Counted from the first letter of the stretch, positions 27,126-36,605 are shown. The stretch is DNA of 64,000 nucleotides from Synechococcus sp. Cruz-7E5 (GCF_024345995.1 NZ_JAGQCE010000002.1:124001-188000), one strand, 5' to 3'. The notes: generated from the letters alone by a model not told the origin. Numbers and translations: made by a program.

Positions 27126-28145
27126 TCAGAAGCGGATGCGTGGATCCAGCACCGCCACCAGCATGTCCACCGTCACGCTCACCAGCACCACCAGGGCCGC
27201 CACCACCACCACAATCCCCTGCACCAGGGGGTAGTCGCGCTGGCCGATGGCCTCCTGCAGTCGGAAGGCGATGCCGGGCCAGGAGTAGGTGACCTCGATC
27301 AGCAGGGCGCCGCCGATAAGTGACGCCACGGTGATACCGGTGATCGTGAGCACAGGTAGCAGTGCATTCGGCATGGCATGGCGCAGCACCACCCGGGTTT
27401 CACTCAGCCCGCGGCTCCTGGCCGCTTCCACGTAGTCGGAGCGCAGCACCCTGCGGAGGTTGAGTCGCAGGGCGTTGGCGAAGATGCCGCTGAGCAGCAG
27501 GCCCAGGGTGCTGGCGGGCAGCACCAGGTGCCGCAGGCTTCCGGCCAGCTGCTGGGGATTGGCGGCACGCAGGCTGTCGAGCAGATAGAAGCCGCTGCCG
27601 CTCGGGGGCATCAGGGTTGCGGGGAAGCGCCCCCCCACCGGCAGCCAGCCCAGCCAGACGGCGAAGATCAGCTGGATCACCATCGCCGCCCAGAACGGCG
27701 GCAGGGCATAGGTGCCGATGCCATAGAGCCTGCCTGCCAGATCGAGCCTGCCCTCGGGGCGAGCGATGCCGCTGAAGCCCACCGCCAACCCCAGCACTGC
27801 GGCGATCAGCAGCGCACACAGTCCCAGTTCGAGGCTGGCCGGCAGGCTCTGGCGGATCACCTCCAGCACCGGGGTCTGGTTGGTGAGCGATTCCCCCAGA
27901 TTCCCCTTGACCAGATCGGCCAGGAAATGGCCGTATTGAGCCGGCAGGGGCTGATCGAGCCCCAGCTGCTGGCGCAGGGCCTGACGCGCCGCCTCCGGTG
28001 CCCGTGTGCCCAGCAGGGCGTCGATGGGATCCCCAGGCGCCAGCCGCAGCAGCAGAAACACCAGAGTGGCGATCAGCCAGAGCATCACAGGAGCGAGCAG
28101 CAGCCGGCTGCCCAGGTAGCCCAGCAGCTGACGGCGGCGGCTCAT
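27126..28145 (-). CDS. Dipeptide/oligopeptide-type ABC transporter permease (DppB/OppB family)
   Basis: 339 aa, six membrane helices. The N-terminus RRRQLLGYLGSRLLLAPVML and LRLAPGDPIDALLGTRAPEA match the DppB-type first helix and periplasmic loop. The EAA loop reads DYVEAARSRGLSETRVVLRH with following NALLPVLTITG (about 235-265). The C-terminus ends LVAVLDPRIRF, as in the family. ATG 28145 overlaps the stop of the upstream solute-binding protein by ATGA. Only the B-type permease and the binding protein are here; the second permease and ATPases must be elsewhere, or the pair works with shared parts. Confidence 0.93.
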   Translation of the reverse strand: MSRRRQLLGYLGSRLLLAPVMLWLIATLVFLLLRLAPGDPIDALLGTRAPEAARQALRQQLGLDQPLPAQYGHFLADLVKGNLGESLTNQTPVLEVIRQSLPASLELGLCALLIAAVLGLAVGFSGIARPEGRLDLAGRLYGIGTYALPPFWAAMVIQLIFAVWLGWLPVGGRFPATLMPPSGSGFYLLDSLRAANPQQLAGSLRHLVLPASTLGLLLSGIFANALRLNLRRVLRSDYVEAARSRGLSETRVVLRHAMPNALLPVLTITGITVASLIGGALLIEVTYSWPGIAFRLQEAIGQRDYPLVQGIVVVVAALVVLVSVTVDMLVAVLDPRIRF

Positions 28146-29737
28146 GGCGCAGGCCTCGAAGCGGCAGGCCGCTGCTGAAGCTGGCTGAGCACCACGCGGC
28201 CGGAACCATCGAACACCGGAGTGCTCAGCCTGGCCTGGGCCCAGGCCCGCGGCGCCACGAGCCAGACAGGGATGTAGGGGGCGGCGGCGGCGGTGTCCCG
28301 CTGCAGACGCTGCAGCAGCTCGATTCGCTTGCTTCCCTCCAGGCTCTGGCTGAGGAGCAGCTCCTCGTTCAGGCCCGGGCGGGTCCAGAAGCTGCCGCTG
28401 GAGGCACTGGGCCCTTCCAGGCAGCGATAGCCCACGGCCTTGTCGCAGCCCAGCAGCGGCTGCAGATAATTATCGGCGTCGGGGTAGTCGCCCATCCACT
28501 CCAGCAGGATCGAGGCGAAAGCCCCCTCGCCGAGCTGACGGTAGGCCGTGGTGGATTCCATGCCGCTCACCTCCAGAACGATGCAGTCACCCAGATCCCT
28601 GCGCAGCTGTTCCTTCCAGATCAGGGCGAAGAGTTTGTCGGCGGGGATGTTGGAGCGGAAGGTGAAAGGCAGGTTCAGCGTGCGGCCCCGGCAGTAGCCG
28701 GCCTGCTCGAACAGCCGCCGCGCCTGCACAGGGTCGTAGGCCGGCCAGGCTGTCGGTTCGGAGCCGCTCAGGCTGGGGGGCACCAGATCACGCAGCGGCG
28801 GCCGAAGGCCATGGGTCACCCGCTGGCTGATCAGGTCGTGGTCAAGGCTGTGGGCAATGGCACGGCGCACCAGCGGGTTCTTCAGGGGCGGCTGGTCGCT
28901 GAGCAGGGTCAGGTACCCGATCTCCAGCGCCGGACCGACTCCTTCCAGCAAACGCCCCCGTTGGGCGTCCTGGTGCAGGGAGAGCTGCTGGTCGCCTTCA
29001 AGGCTGGTGGACAGCAGCACATCCACCTCGCCGCTGCGCAGGGCTCCGTAGAGGGCCGTGGAGTTGCTGAGGTTGACCAGGTCAAGCCCGTTGTTGGCTG
29101 GCCGCTCGCCCCAGTAGTCGCTGAAGGGCTCCAGCCGCTGCTGCTGATCGGCGAAGAAGGTGAGCTTGTAGGGGCCGGTGCCCACGAAGCGGTCGTTGAG
29201 GAAGCGCTTGTCGTGGCTTCGGTAGGCAGTGGGGGACAGGGGCGTGAGACTGACGGCGCTCAGCAGCTGGGGCAGAGCGGTGAAGGGGCGCCGCAGCTTC
29301 AGTTCCAGCTCATGGCTGCCGCTGGCTCGCACCGAAACGATGCGATCACCCAGCAGATAGCTGAGCTTGCCGATGGCCAGAAACCGCTCCAGGGTGAACA
29401 CCATGGCGGCGGCATCGAAGCTGGTGCCGTCGTGGAAGCGCACTCCCTGCCGCAACGGCACCCAGGCGGTGAGCCGATCCGGACTCAGCTTCGGCAGGGC
29501 CGTGGCCAGCCGTGGTTCCAGTTGACCCTTGGCATCGATCGCGTAGAGCGGATCGCCGATCGCGCTGATCAGCTGGAGAGCACCGAAGCTGTAGGTGGCG
29601 GCCGGGTCAACCGAGTCGATTCGGGTGCGGCTGCCCACGACCAGCCGCCCCCCGGGGCCTTGGGTCTGACAACCCAGCAGCGCCCCCATCAGCATGGCCA
29701 GCAAGGACACCGTGCGCAGCCGCTTCAAGCCAGGCAA
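28142..29737 (-). CDS. ABC transporter substrate-binding lipoprotein, oligopeptide type (SBP_bac_5)
   Basis: 531 aa. A lipoprotein signal LLAMLMGALLGC places the acylated Cys at about residue 23; Lgt is encoded upstream. SBP_bac_5 marks: VGSRTRIDSVDPAATYSFGA, a WVPLRQGVRFHDGTSFDAAA segment (about 92-112, L-R-x-G-V-x-F-H-D-G), and RRAIAHSLDHDLISQRVTHG (about 297). The C-terminal lobe contains EWMGDYPDADNYLQPLLGC (about 425). The start is TTG 29737; a GTG at VSLLAML nearer the signal is also possible. Coupled by ATGA to the permease. Likely peptide uptake, though some family members bind nickel, haem or sugars. Confidence 0.9.
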   Translation of the reverse strand: MPGLKRLRTVSLLAMLMGALLGCQTQGPGGRLVVGSRTRIDSVDPAATYSFGALQLISAIGDPLYAIDAKGQLEPRLATALPKLSPDRLTAWVPLRQGVRFHDGTSFDAAAMVFTLERFLAIGKLSYLLGDRIVSVRASGSHELELKLRRPFTALPQLLSAVSLTPLSPTAYRSHDKRFLNDRFVGTGPYKLTFFADQQQRLEPFSDYWGERPANNGLDLVNLSNSTALYGALRSGEVDVLLSTSLEGDQQLSLHQDAQRGRLLEGVGPALEIGYLTLLSDQPPLKNPLVRRAIAHSLDHDLISQRVTHGLRPPLRDLVPPSLSGSEPTAWPAYDPVQARRLFEQAGYCRGRTLNLPFTFRSNIPADKLFALIWKEQLRRDLGDCIVLEVSGMESTTAYRQLGEGAFASILLEWMGDYPDADNYLQPLLGCDKAVGYRCLEGPSASSGSFWTRPGLNEELLLSQSLEGSKRIELLQRLQRDTAAAAPYIPVWLVAPRAWAQARLSTPVFDGSGRVVLSQLQQRPAASRPAP

Positions 29738-29775
29738 AGCGTTCAGGAGGCTCCTGGGTGCTCAGAGGCTCCCAT

Positions 29776-30048
29776 TCAAGACCGTGACGGGCAGCTCTGG
29801 GAATGGGGCAGGTGATGAAGTTCCACCTGGCGGATCGACACCTCGAACACCGGAGAGCCGTGCCGCGCCAGGGGCCAGCGACGCACCCAGCAGCGGTCAC
29901 GGGGTGCATCGACACCGATCACCTGGTACACCGTGTCCTGAGCTGTCTTGCCGATGGTCCAGGTGGAGGGGCTCTCGCCGCCAGGTGGACCGGCGCTAAT
30001 GGCCAGATCGGCGGCGAGGTGAACGCAGTCACCCTGATGGAGGGTCAT
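29776..30048 (-). CDS. Hypothetical protein (small, conserved-looking)
   Basis: 90 aa: MTLHQGDCVHLAADLAISAG, then PPGGESPSTWTIGKTAQDTV, YQVIGVDAPRDRCWVRRWPL and a tail. The middle looks like a small beta-rich domain with alternating hydrophobic residues; DxRDRCWVRRWPLARHGSPVFEV is suggestive of a conserved core. No family recognised. ATG 30048; codon use is strongly GC3-rich, as in its neighbours. Ends 38 bp before the start of the solute-binding protein gene on the same strand. Confidence 0.55.
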   Translation of the reverse strand: MTLHQGDCVHLAADLAISAGPPGGESPSTWTIGKTAQDTVYQVIGVDAPRDRCWVRRWPLARHGSPVFEVSIRQVELHHLPHSQSCPSRS

Positions 30049-30347
30049 GGCGGTCGCTGGGTGGTGGGGCGAACGGCAGCCCTGATCAGGGCTGGCAGGG
30101 ACGGCGGTCAGGGCTGGGTACCAGGAAGCAGAGGAGTGGGAAGAGGCCGTTGTCGGCTCAGGATTTCGCAGGGGTGGCTCAGGTGGCGTTCAACCTGGAC
30201 AACGTGCGGTGCCAGGTGAGCGGATGAGCATCCGAATGCTGATGAAGGAATGTTTACATATTGGCCCTGCTCTGCCCCTGCTCGTCAACCGCTGCGGCAT
30301 GAGCACTCATTTTGGCCACCAGCAGCTCTGCTGATGGCCTCAGGGCC
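30049..30347. other. Intergenic gap without a confident gene
   Basis: 299 bp between the small hypothetical gene and hom (both minus strand). Open frames on the plus strand run through but show no recognisable domain; a 25-codon TTG-initiated frame ends at 30228 (A-F-N-L-D-N-V-R-C motif) and is not supported. The stretch near 30240-30280 (TGATGAAGGAATGTTTACATATTGG) is AT-richer than its surroundings and could hold a promoter. No tRNA or terminator was identified. Confidence 0.5.
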
Positions 30348-31652
30348 TCAGAGGGTGCGCAGGCAGGCTGCCACGCTCTGGACCCCTGAGAGGGCCTGGA
30401 TCGCGGCGAGGGCCGCCTGGAATCGGGCCTCCTCCACCTCGTGGGTGATCACCACGATTTCAGCCTGTCCGCCGCTGGCCTCCAGCTGCACGATCGACTG
30501 GATCGAGACGTCTTCGTGACCGAAGCAAGTGCCGATGCGGCCGATCACTCCAGCCTGGTCGCTGGTCTGCAGGCGCACGTAATTCCTGTGGCTGGTGCGG
30601 GAAGTCTCCACCAGACTGCAGCGGCGCCAGCGGCTGGCCGCCAGCAGGGGATCCAGCCCTCCGCCGATGCCTCCCACCTGGCGGATGCCGGCGATGTTGA
30701 GGATGTCAGCCACCACGGCCGAAGCGGTGGGGCCTGCCCCTGCCCCCGGCCCGTAGAACATCACCCGCCCTACGGGATCTCCCTCCACCAGGATCGCGTT
30801 GTTGACCCCATTGACCACCGCCAGTGGATGGTCAGAGGGGACGAGCGTCGGGTGCACACGCACATCTAGGCACTCGCTGCCATCTGCCGCAGTGCCAAGG
30901 TGCTGGGCCACAGCCAGCAGTTTCACCCGGTAGCCCAGCTGGTTGGCGTAGCTCACATCCCTCGCCTGCAGGTCACTGATGCCGACGGTGGGAATCAAGG
31001 AACGCTCCACCGAACCGCCGTAGGCCAGCCCGGCGAGAATCGCGATTTTGTCTGCCGCATCATGGCCCTCCACATCGGCGGCGGGATCGGCTTCGGCGTA
31101 ACCCAGCTTCTGGGCCTCAGCCAGGACCTCGGCGTACGCAGCCCCCTCATCCGTCATGCGGCTGAGGATGTAATTGGTGGTGCCGTTGATGATGCCGCTC
31201 ACCCGTTGGATGCGGTTGCCTCCAAGGGATTGCTTGAGGGGTTCGATGATGGGAATGCCTCCGCCCACCGCCGCTTCGATCAGCACGTAAACCCCTTGGC
31301 GGGCTGCGGCATCGGCGATTTCCTCGCCATGGCGGGCGATCACGGCCTTGTTGGCCGTCACCACCGACTTGCCGGCGGCAATGGCAGCGAGGATCAGGCT
31401 GCGGGCCGGCTCCAGCCCACCCATCACCTCCACGACGATCTCCACCGAGGGATCGTTCACCACCTCCGCCGGGTCGGTGCTGAGCAGCTCGGGAGGCAGG
31501 GCCACGGGCCGGGGGCGGCTCGGATCGCGCACGGCGATGCGCCGCAGCTCCAGCTCCGCCACCAGTGGATGGCGCCCGCCTGGGGAGGTGAGGATCTCGG
31601 CGACACCGGCTCCCACCGTGCCCAGACCGAGCAAGCCGATGCCGATGGTCAT
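30348..31652 (-). CDS. hom: Homoserine dehydrogenase
   Basis: 434 aa. Reduces aspartate semialdehyde to homoserine, the branch to threonine and methionine. NAD(P) motif GLLGLGTVGAGVAEIL at the N-terminus; VVEVMGGLEPAR (about 73); SVVTANKAVIARHG (about 96-110); catalytic region AEADPAADVEGHDAADKIAI with GIINGTTNYILSRM (about 155-205); C-terminal ACT domain (about 355-430; RLQTSDQAGVIGRIGTCF), which normally gives threonine feedback. Stand-alone, followed 34 bp upstream by nothing on its strand; sufE starts further on. ATG 31652. Confidence 0.97.
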   Translation of the reverse strand: MTIGIGLLGLGTVGAGVAEILTSPGGRHPLVAELELRRIAVRDPSRPRPVALPPELLSTDPAEVVNDPSVEIVVEVMGGLEPARSLILAAIAAGKSVVTANKAVIARHGEEIADAAARQGVYVLIEAAVGGGIPIIEPLKQSLGGNRIQRVSGIINGTTNYILSRMTDEGAAYAEVLAEAQKLGYAEADPAADVEGHDAADKIAILAGLAYGGSVERSLIPTVGISDLQARDVSYANQLGYRVKLLAVAQHLGTAADGSECLDVRVHPTLVPSDHPLAVVNGVNNAILVEGDPVGRVMFYGPGAGAGPTASAVVADILNIAGIRQVGGIGGGLDPLLAASRWRRCSLVETSRTSHRNYVRLQTSDQAGVIGRIGTCFGHEDVSIQSIVQLEASGGQAEIVVITHEVEEARFQAALAAIQALSGVQSVAACLRTL

Positions 31653-31686
31653 ACCGATTACAGCGCGAAACCGATGATCCTAGAAA

Positions 31687-32106
31687 TCATTCCGCCGCCA
31701 GGCTCCTGGCCTGGGCCTGCATCATCTTCAGAATGTTCAGGAAGCCATTGGCTCGGGAGGGGGTGAGGCTGGCCTGAAGGCCAGTCTCGGCCAGAAAGCC
31801 AGGGTCCAGACCAGCGGCCTGTTCAGGCGCCAGGCCCTCCAGCCCGGCGATCAGCAGTGCCAGCAGCCCCTTTGTGATCTGGGCGTCGGAATCCCCCTGC
31901 CAGTGGAGCTTGCCGTCGACCAGTTGCCCCACCACATACACCTGGGAGACACAGCCTTTCACCTTGAACACCTCCTGCCGGAACTCCTCGGGCAGGGGGG
32001 CGAGCTTCTTGGCCAGCCACAGCACGTACTCGTAGCGGCGCTTGGGGTCGCTGGTGCCCCGCAGGCGCTCCACGATCGCGTCGAGGCTGTCGCTGCCGGT
32101 GCTCAT
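31687..32106 (-). CDS. sufE: Cysteine desulfuration protein SufE
   Basis: 139 aa. Accepts persulfide sulfur from SufS and boosts its activity in Fe-S cluster assembly. The active Cys lies in KVKGCVSQVYVVGQLVDGKL (about 50); the following DSDAQITKGLLALLIAG (about 75-92) and the C-terminal LTPSRANGFLNILKMMQAQA are SufE signatures. ATG 32106 gives MSTGSDSLDAIVERL, the normal N-terminus; the longer frame is discarded. It feeds clusters for PSI, the Rieske protein and other photosynthetic enzymes. Confidence 0.95.
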   Translation of the reverse strand: MSTGSDSLDAIVERLRGTSDPKRRYEYVLWLAKKLAPLPEEFRQEVFKVKGCVSQVYVVGQLVDGKLHWQGDSDAQITKGLLALLIAGLEGLAPEQAAGLDPGFLAETGLQASLTPSRANGFLNILKMMQAQARSLAAE

Positions 32107-32152
32107 GGACGGGGTCAGGGTGTGAGAAGTGGCCCCAGTGTGGCGCTTGCTC

Positions 32153-32674
32153 TCAGCCGCGGCGGCGCTGCTGGATCGCCAACCCACCCACCAGAGCGCC
32201 CAGCCCGGTGATTCCGCCAATCAGCAGCAGCGATCGGTGTTGATGCACTGAGAGCAGCGTTGGCTTCAGCACCGGATCGGCACTGCTCACCTGATCAAGC
32301 TGGGCCTGGCCCGCCTGGGTGGGCACCTCAAGGAAATCCCGGTGTCCGGGACCGGCATCCACCTGCAACTCCCAGTTGCCATCGGCGCCCTTGGGCATGT
32401 TGAAGCTGAGGCGCCCCTTGGCATCGATCTGACCCACCTCCACGGGCTGGCCCCCATTGGGGGGCACCAGCCTCACTGTGGCCCCCTCCACGGGTTCACC
32501 ATTGGAGAAGTGACTTTCGAGCATCAGCCCGTCCCGCAGGGATTCCAGCCGATCCAGGCTGGATTCGATCGCGTGAGCCTCGACCCTGCCTGGAGCCGCG
32601 ATCAAGCCAACCAATGCCGCCAGGGCCGCCAGGGCGAGCTGGCTGGACAGCCCGGTGAAACGTGGAGTCGTCAT
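32153..32674 (-). CDS. Membrane-anchored secreted protein with carboxypeptidase-regulatory-like fold
   Basis: 173 aa. An N-terminal Sec signal (LALAALAALVGLIAAPGRVEA, split here) ends near residue 33, followed by HAIESSLDRLESLRDGL. A beta-rich domain contains FSNGEPVEGATVRLVPPNGG and IDAKGRLSFNMPKGADGNWE, the pattern of Cna-B/CbiL-like 'add-on' folds. A C-terminal helix (LLLIGGITGLGALVGGLAIQ) ends in RRRG. This architecture occurs in cyanobacterial proteins annotated as nickel-transport-associated; that link is only by resemblance. Lies 46 bp from sufE. Confidence 0.7.
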   Translation of the reverse strand: MTTPRFTGLSSQLALAALAALVGLIAAPGRVEAHAIESSLDRLESLRDGLMLESHFSNGEPVEGATVRLVPPNGGQPVEVGQIDAKGRLSFNMPKGADGNWELQVDAGPGHRDFLEVPTQAGQAQLDQVSSADPVLKPTLLSVHQHRSLLLIGGITGLGALVGGLAIQQRRRG

Positions 32675-32725
32675 CGGCAGGGCGTGGTCGCGTCCGAGGG
32701 AAGTGGCTCCAAAACTAAGGCGACT

Positions 32726-32998
32726 TCAGGAGGCTGACCAGCGGCTGCCGGCAGCCTGACCCTTGCCGGCCTGGACCATGCGCACCATCGAGCTGACCAT
32801 CATCGAGAGAGCTTCACTCGGCTGGGAGCGGTGGCCCAGCTCAGCGGCCATCACCCGCTCGGGCACCGTGCCGGCCCCGATTGCGGTGGCACCGACCCGA
32901 CGGGCGGGAGAGGGGCGGGAGTGATCGAAGCTGAGGTCCAAGGAAGTAGGGGCTCGAACCCGGGGATCCTGGCAAAGGATCGGCGCTGGGACGATCAA
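32726..32998 (-). CDS. Doubtful small ORF with GC3-rich codons
   Basis: 90 aa if started at TTG 32998; a shorter version begins at an internal ATG (MAAELGHRSQPSEALSMMVS, then SMVRMVQAGKGQ). Codon third positions in the second half are mostly G or C, as in real genes here, but no family or domain is recognised and the N-terminal half is Pro/Arg-rich. It occupies the 320-bp space between the secreted protein and the cyclo-ligase, which otherwise shows nothing convincing. Treat as tentative. Confidence 0.3.
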   Translation of the reverse strand: MIVPAPILCQDPRVRAPTSLDLSFDHSRPSPARRVGATAIGAGTVPERVMAAELGHRSQPSEALSMMVSSMVRMVQAGKGQAAGSRWSAS

Positions 32999-33600
32999 TG
33001 CCCTGACCTCTCAACAGGTTGCAACCATTCAATCCCCCCCTCGCTGAGCCAGCCATCGAAGGGAACATCCCACGGGTCCACCGGCAATTGCTCCACCGCG
33101 CAGCTGGCTGGGGCCACGATCAGGGCCGGCACTGCCCGCCAGGAGGGATCGGCTCGCAGCCGATCGAACCAACCACCGCCGTAGCCCAGCCGGAAGCCGC
33201 GGCGGTCGAAGGCGAGGGCCGGCACCAGCAGCAGGCCAAGGGCCGCGGCTGGTAAAGATGTGCCTGCCGGCACCGGCGCCGGCACCCCCGTGGCATCGGG
33301 CCGGAGAGGATCCGTGCTCCCCCAGACCTCGTAGCCGAGCCTCTTCTTGTCTGCCAGAGCCCGGATGGCGGGGAGTGCCAGCCGGCCTGGAAGCGCCCGG
33401 GTCAGCTCACGCAGATCCGGCTCACCCGCCAGGGGCCAGTAGAGCCCAAGCCGCTGGTCTGCCCCGAGCAGGGGCGGCACCCCGGTCAGGGCCTGAGCCA
33501 GCAGCCGCTTCCGCTGCGCCTCGGGCTGATCAGCCCGCCGCTGGCGAAAATGCCGGCGCCAGACGGGTTTGGGGTCGCCCAGCCCCGGTTCGCCCGCCAT
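32995..33600 (-). CDS. 5-formyltetrahydrofolate cyclo-ligase
   Basis: 201 aa. ATP-dependent conversion of 5-formyl-THF to 5,10-methenyl-THF, restoring the folate pool. N-terminal basic helix KPVWRRHFRQRRADQ for ATP phosphate binding; LGLYWPLAGEPDLREL (about 50-65); LLVPALAFDRRGFRLGYGGGWFDRL (split: VPALAFDRRGFRLG and YGGGWFDRL, about 125-148), the family signature. Length is normal. Its start codon shares one base with the ruvC stop (TGATG), so it is probably cotranscribed with ruvC and chlI. Confidence 0.92.
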   Translation of the reverse strand: MAGEPGLGDPKPVWRRHFRQRRADQPEAQRKRLLAQALTGVPPLLGADQRLGLYWPLAGEPDLRELTRALPGRLALPAIRALADKKRLGYEVWGSTDPLRPDATGVPAPVPAGTSLPAAALGLLLVPALAFDRRGFRLGYGGGWFDRLRADPSWRAVPALIVAPASCAVEQLPVDPWDVPFDGWLSEGGIEWLQPVERSGH

Positions 33601-34061
33601 CAGCGCTGAAACCAGCCGGTGAGAGCCACGGCGAGGGCATCAGCGGCGTCATCGGGGCGGGGGGGATGCTCCAGCTCCAGTTCCCGCATGACGGCGTCCA
33701 GCACGTCGTTCTTGTCGGCATGGCCTGAGCCCGTGAGGGCCAGCTTGATCTGCATCGGCGGGAACTCCACCACCGGCACCTTCAGCCGGGCCAGGGTCAT
33801 CATCACCACACCCCTGGCCTGCACAACCGAAATCGTGGTGCTGGAGCGGTAGAAGAAGAACTTCTCGACGGAGGCCAGCTCAGGGCTCCAGCGGCGCACC
33901 AGCCAGCGCAGATCGCGGGCGATCTCCACCAGCCGCTCACCTTCGGGAGTTCCGGCCTCGGTGCGGATCATCCCGCAATCCAGCAGTCGCTGCGGCGGGC
34001 CGGTTTCGATCAGGCCATAGCCGACGCGGGCCAGGCCTGGATCGATGCCGAGGATGCGCAA
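33600..34061 (-). CDS. ruvC: Crossover junction endodeoxyribonuclease RuvC
   Basis: 153 aa. Dimeric Holliday-junction resolvase. Four acidic residues expected of the RNase H-like active site are in place: [14 protein letters not shown] (Asp at about 7), [20 protein letters not shown] (Glu about 65) and [15 protein letters not shown] (Asp pair about 137-140). The start is TTG 34061, four bases after the chlI stop; no better codon exists nearer. Organised chlI-ruvC-cyclo-ligase in one direction, so probably coupled to chlorophyll-synthesis transcription by position only. Confidence 0.95.
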   Translation of the reverse strand: MRILGIDPGLARVGYGLIETGPPQRLLDCGMIRTEAGTPEGERLVEIARDLRWLVRRWSPELASVEKFFFYRSSTTISVVQARGVVMMTLARLKVPVVEFPPMQIKLALTGSGHADKNDVLDAVMRELELEHPPRPDDAADALAVALTGWFQR

Positions 34062-34065
34062 GGAT

Positions 34066-35151
34066 TCAGGCCGCCAATGCCAGCTGGAAGGCGTCGCGGG
34101 CGGTGTCCGCCATCTCGAAGATCTTGCAGAACACCTTGATCACGCGATCGCCGGAGTCGATCTGCTCCAGCGGATCCTTGCGCAGCCGGTGACGCAGGCA
34201 GCAGGCCACCACCCGGGCCACGTCCTCGTCGCTCACTTCGGTGCGGCCTTCGAAAGCGGCCAGGGCCCTGGCCGCCCGGTTGGTGACGATGTCGCCGCGC
34301 AGTCCGTCCACGTCCAGCTCGCCGCACACAGCCGAGATGCGGATGCGCAGATCAGGGTCGATCATTACCTGGGGGAGCCGATGCTGGGCCTGCACCACCC
34401 GCTCCTGCAGCGCCTCCTGGGCGCCCTGGTGATGGCTGTTGAAGCCGTCAGGATCGCTGTCATAGCCAGTGCGCTGATCCACCACCTGCACCCGCAGCTC
34501 CGGATCGCGCACCGTGCGCACCTCCACGCTCATGCCGAAGCGGTCCAGGAGCTGGGGGCGCAGTTCCCCTTCCTCGGGGTTGCCGGAGCCGATCAGCACG
34601 AAGCGAGCCGGATGGCGCACCGACACCCCCTCCCGCTCCACCGTGTTCCACCCGGACGCGGCCGAATCCAGAAGCACGTCCACCAGGTGGTCGTCGAGCA
34701 GGTTCACTTCATCGACGTAGAGCAGGCCCCGGTTGGCCTTGGCCAGCAGGCCCGGCTCGAAGGCCCTAACCCCTTCGCTCAGGGCTTTCTCGATGTCGAT
34801 CGTGCCGCAGAGGCGGTCTTCGGTGGCGCCCAGGGGCAGATCCACCATCGGCACCTGGCGCCGCTCCACCGGCAGCGTTTCGCCGTTTTCAGCCCGCTGG
34901 CGCACCTCGGCGCTCTGGAGGTCGGGGTCGCTGGGGGAGCTGTTGTAAGGGTCGCCGGCAACGACATCGATCTCCGGCAGCAGATCCGCAAGGGCGCGGA
35001 TAGCGGTGGACTTGCCCGTGCCCCGGTCGCCCATGATCATCACCCCACCGATGCGGGGATCGATCACGTTCAACAGCAGTGCGAGCTTCATCTCCTCCTG
35101 GCCGACGATGGCGGTGAAGGGGAACGCCCTGCGTTTGCGGGTCTGACTCAC
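34066..35151 (-). CDS. chlI: Magnesium chelatase ATPase subunit I
   Basis: 361 aa. AAA+ subunit of Mg-chelatase that, with ChlD and ChlH, inserts Mg into protoporphyrin IX, the committing step to chlorophyll. Starts (V)[19 protein letters not shown]; Walker [18 protein letters not shown] (about 38-54); Walker [21 protein letters not shown] (about 140-159); sensor region [20 protein letters not shown] (about 185-204). The C-terminal helical lid includes [21 protein letters not shown] 35151 forms GTGA with the stop of the DUF3370 gene. The longer frame upstream is antisense to nothing recognisable and is rejected. Confidence 0.96.
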   Translation of the reverse strand: MSQTRKRRAFPFTAIVGQEEMKLALLLNVIDPRIGGVMIMGDRGTGKSTAIRALADLLPEIDVVAGDPYNSSPSDPDLQSAEVRQRAENGETLPVERRQVPMVDLPLGATEDRLCGTIDIEKALSEGVRAFEPGLLAKANRGLLYVDEVNLLDDHLVDVLLDSAASGWNTVEREGVSVRHPARFVLIGSGNPEEGELRPQLLDRFGMSVEVRTVRDPELRVQVVDQRTGYDSDPDGFNSHHQGAQEALQERVVQAQHRLPQVMIDPDLRIRISAVCGELDVDGLRGDIVTNRAARALAAFEGRTEVSDEDVARVVACCLRHRLRKDPLEQIDSGDRVIKVFCKIFEMADTARDAFQLALAA

Positions 35152-36599
35152 GGACGGGGGGCCGGCACGGATTCGGATTGTTTCACAGCTGCCTGTGGGA
35201 GCGCAGGAGCGGGCAGCAGGCTCAGCACCTGAGGGGGGGTGGCGTCGGCGGGGTAGATCAGCCGCACCCTCACCTGCCGCTGCTGTCCGGGGGCCAGGCT
35301 GATGCGCCCAAGACTCGGGCCCTTCTCTCCCTGGCGCTGAACAAGATGGAACCAGCGCCGGCCGGCGGGTCGGCCTGCCGGCCCATCGAGTCCACTCACC
35401 TCCACCGTGCCGCGGAAGACCACGGCCCGCGGCGGGGTGACGTTGAAGCGCAGGCCACCTTCGGCCTTGTCGGTCTTGCGAGGGGATTCCAGGGCCAGAT
35501 CGAGGGCCACTGGCCCCTTGCTGTCGTTCACCAGGGGGAGTGTCAGGTCGTATTCCACTCCGTAGTTGCCGTGGGCGGCCCAGGCGGTTCCCGGGTAGAA
35601 GGCCTGGAGCTCGGCGGTCTGGACCTGACCGCTGCCCAGGCTGCCCCGCTCCAGCGAAGCGATCGGCCACGACACGGGCGCACTGCGGACGGAGAGCAGC
35701 TTGGTGCCTGGATCGGTGAGTCTGGCGATCCAGCGGCTGCCGGTCTGCACCCCGCTCACCCTCGAGTAGATGATGCCCCCGGTCTGCCCCCTGGGCGTGG
35801 GCACATGCTCTTTGGCGCTGAGCCCTGCGCGCAGCAGGCCGCTCCAGACGTCCGGCCCCGGCGCCTGCTCGCCCCCGAAGGCGGCCAGTGTGGCCATCTG
35901 CACGGGGCCGTCACTCTCCAGCCGCAGTTGCAGGTTGCGGCCATTGAGCAGGGGATCCAGCCCTTTCACGGGAATCGGCAGGGCCAGCAGGGTGGTGAGC
36001 TGGCCCGGGGCCAGGGTCCATTCCTGGGGAATCCCGTCGCCTCGGCGGTTCTGGAGCAGTTCAGCCGCCACCCGTGAGCCGGGACCAGCGAATACCGAAC
36101 TGCCGTCGTGGGACATCAGCGCAGGCAGGGGCAGGAAGGGGGCCGCAGGTTGGCTTGGATCGCTCGACTGGGAGAGGGCCGTGGATCCGCCCAGCACGCG
36201 CAGCCGCACCGGCTTGCTGTTCACAGGGGCCGCCACCACCCCCAGCCAGAGCACCGAGTCGAGGGTTTCGGGACGCCCGGCATAGACGTGGTGGCTGAAC
36301 AGGTCGAAGCGCCCTTGCAGGGGAACGTTCAGGTGCGCGTCGGGGCTCGAGAAGGGCTGACCGGAGAGGGTCCCGCGGCCGTTGAAGGTGGAGAGCAGAA
36401 TGCCGGGCTGGATGATCAGCTCGGGGTTGTTGTCGTTGACGACCGCCACCCGGTCGAGCCCGCCGCTGAGTGGACGTACCTGCTGAGCCCTCAGCTCGGT
36501 ACTGGGGGGCTGTGCCGCTGCAGGGGCCGTTGCCGGGGCTTGGGCCTGGGCCGCGCCGGCCGAGAGCAGCAGCCCGGCGGCCATGGTCAGGAAAGGCAT
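35148..36599 (-). CDS. DUF3370 family secreted protein
   Basis: 483 aa. Cyanobacterial family of unknown function. A signal peptide (about 1-19, ASGAAQAQA-type end) is followed by a Pro/Ala linker and a large all-beta body. Recognisable DUF3370 strings are [35 protein letters not shown] and [20 protein letters not shown] further conserved stretch is [20 protein letters not shown] (about 355-375). No membrane anchor, so likely periplasmic or outer-surface. Stop overlaps the chlI start (GTGA); transcribed after the beta-lactamase-like gene, 6 bp away, so the three genes probably share a transcript. Confidence 0.85.
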   Translation of the reverse strand: MPFLTMAAGLLLSAGAAQAQAPATAPAAAQPPSTELRAQQVRPLSGGLDRVAVVNDNNPELIIQPGILLSTFNGRGTLSGQPFSSPDAHLNVPLQGRFDLFSHHVYAGRPETLDSVLWLGVVAAPVNSKPVRLRVLGGSTALSQSSDPSQPAAPFLPLPALMSHDGSSVFAGPGSRVAAELLQNRRGDGIPQEWTLAPGQLTTLLALPIPVKGLDPLLNGRNLQLRLESDGPVQMATLAAFGGEQAPGPDVWSGLLRAGLSAKEHVPTPRGQTGGIIYSRVSGVQTGSRWIARLTDPGTKLLSVRSAPVSWPIASLERGSLGSGQVQTAELQAFYPGTAWAAHGNYGVEYDLTLPLVNDSKGPVALDLALESPRKTDKAEGGLRFNVTPPRAVVFRGTVEVSGLDGPAGRPAGRRWFHLVQRQGEKGPSLGRISLAPGQQRQVRVRLIYPADATPPQVLSLLPAPALPQAAVKQSESVPAPRP

Positions 36600-36605
36600 C
36601 AGGGC

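Noticed and set aside
30150-30228. A 25-codon TTG-initiated frame upstream of hom
   Set aside because: Too short, no supporting ribosome-binding site and no recognised homologue.
32955-32975. GGGGCTCGAACCCGGGG, looking like a tRNA/tmRNA T-loop on the minus strand
   Set aside because: The five-base T stem does not pair (only three of five bases match around TTCGAGC), and no acceptor, D or anticodon arms could be found at the right spacing.
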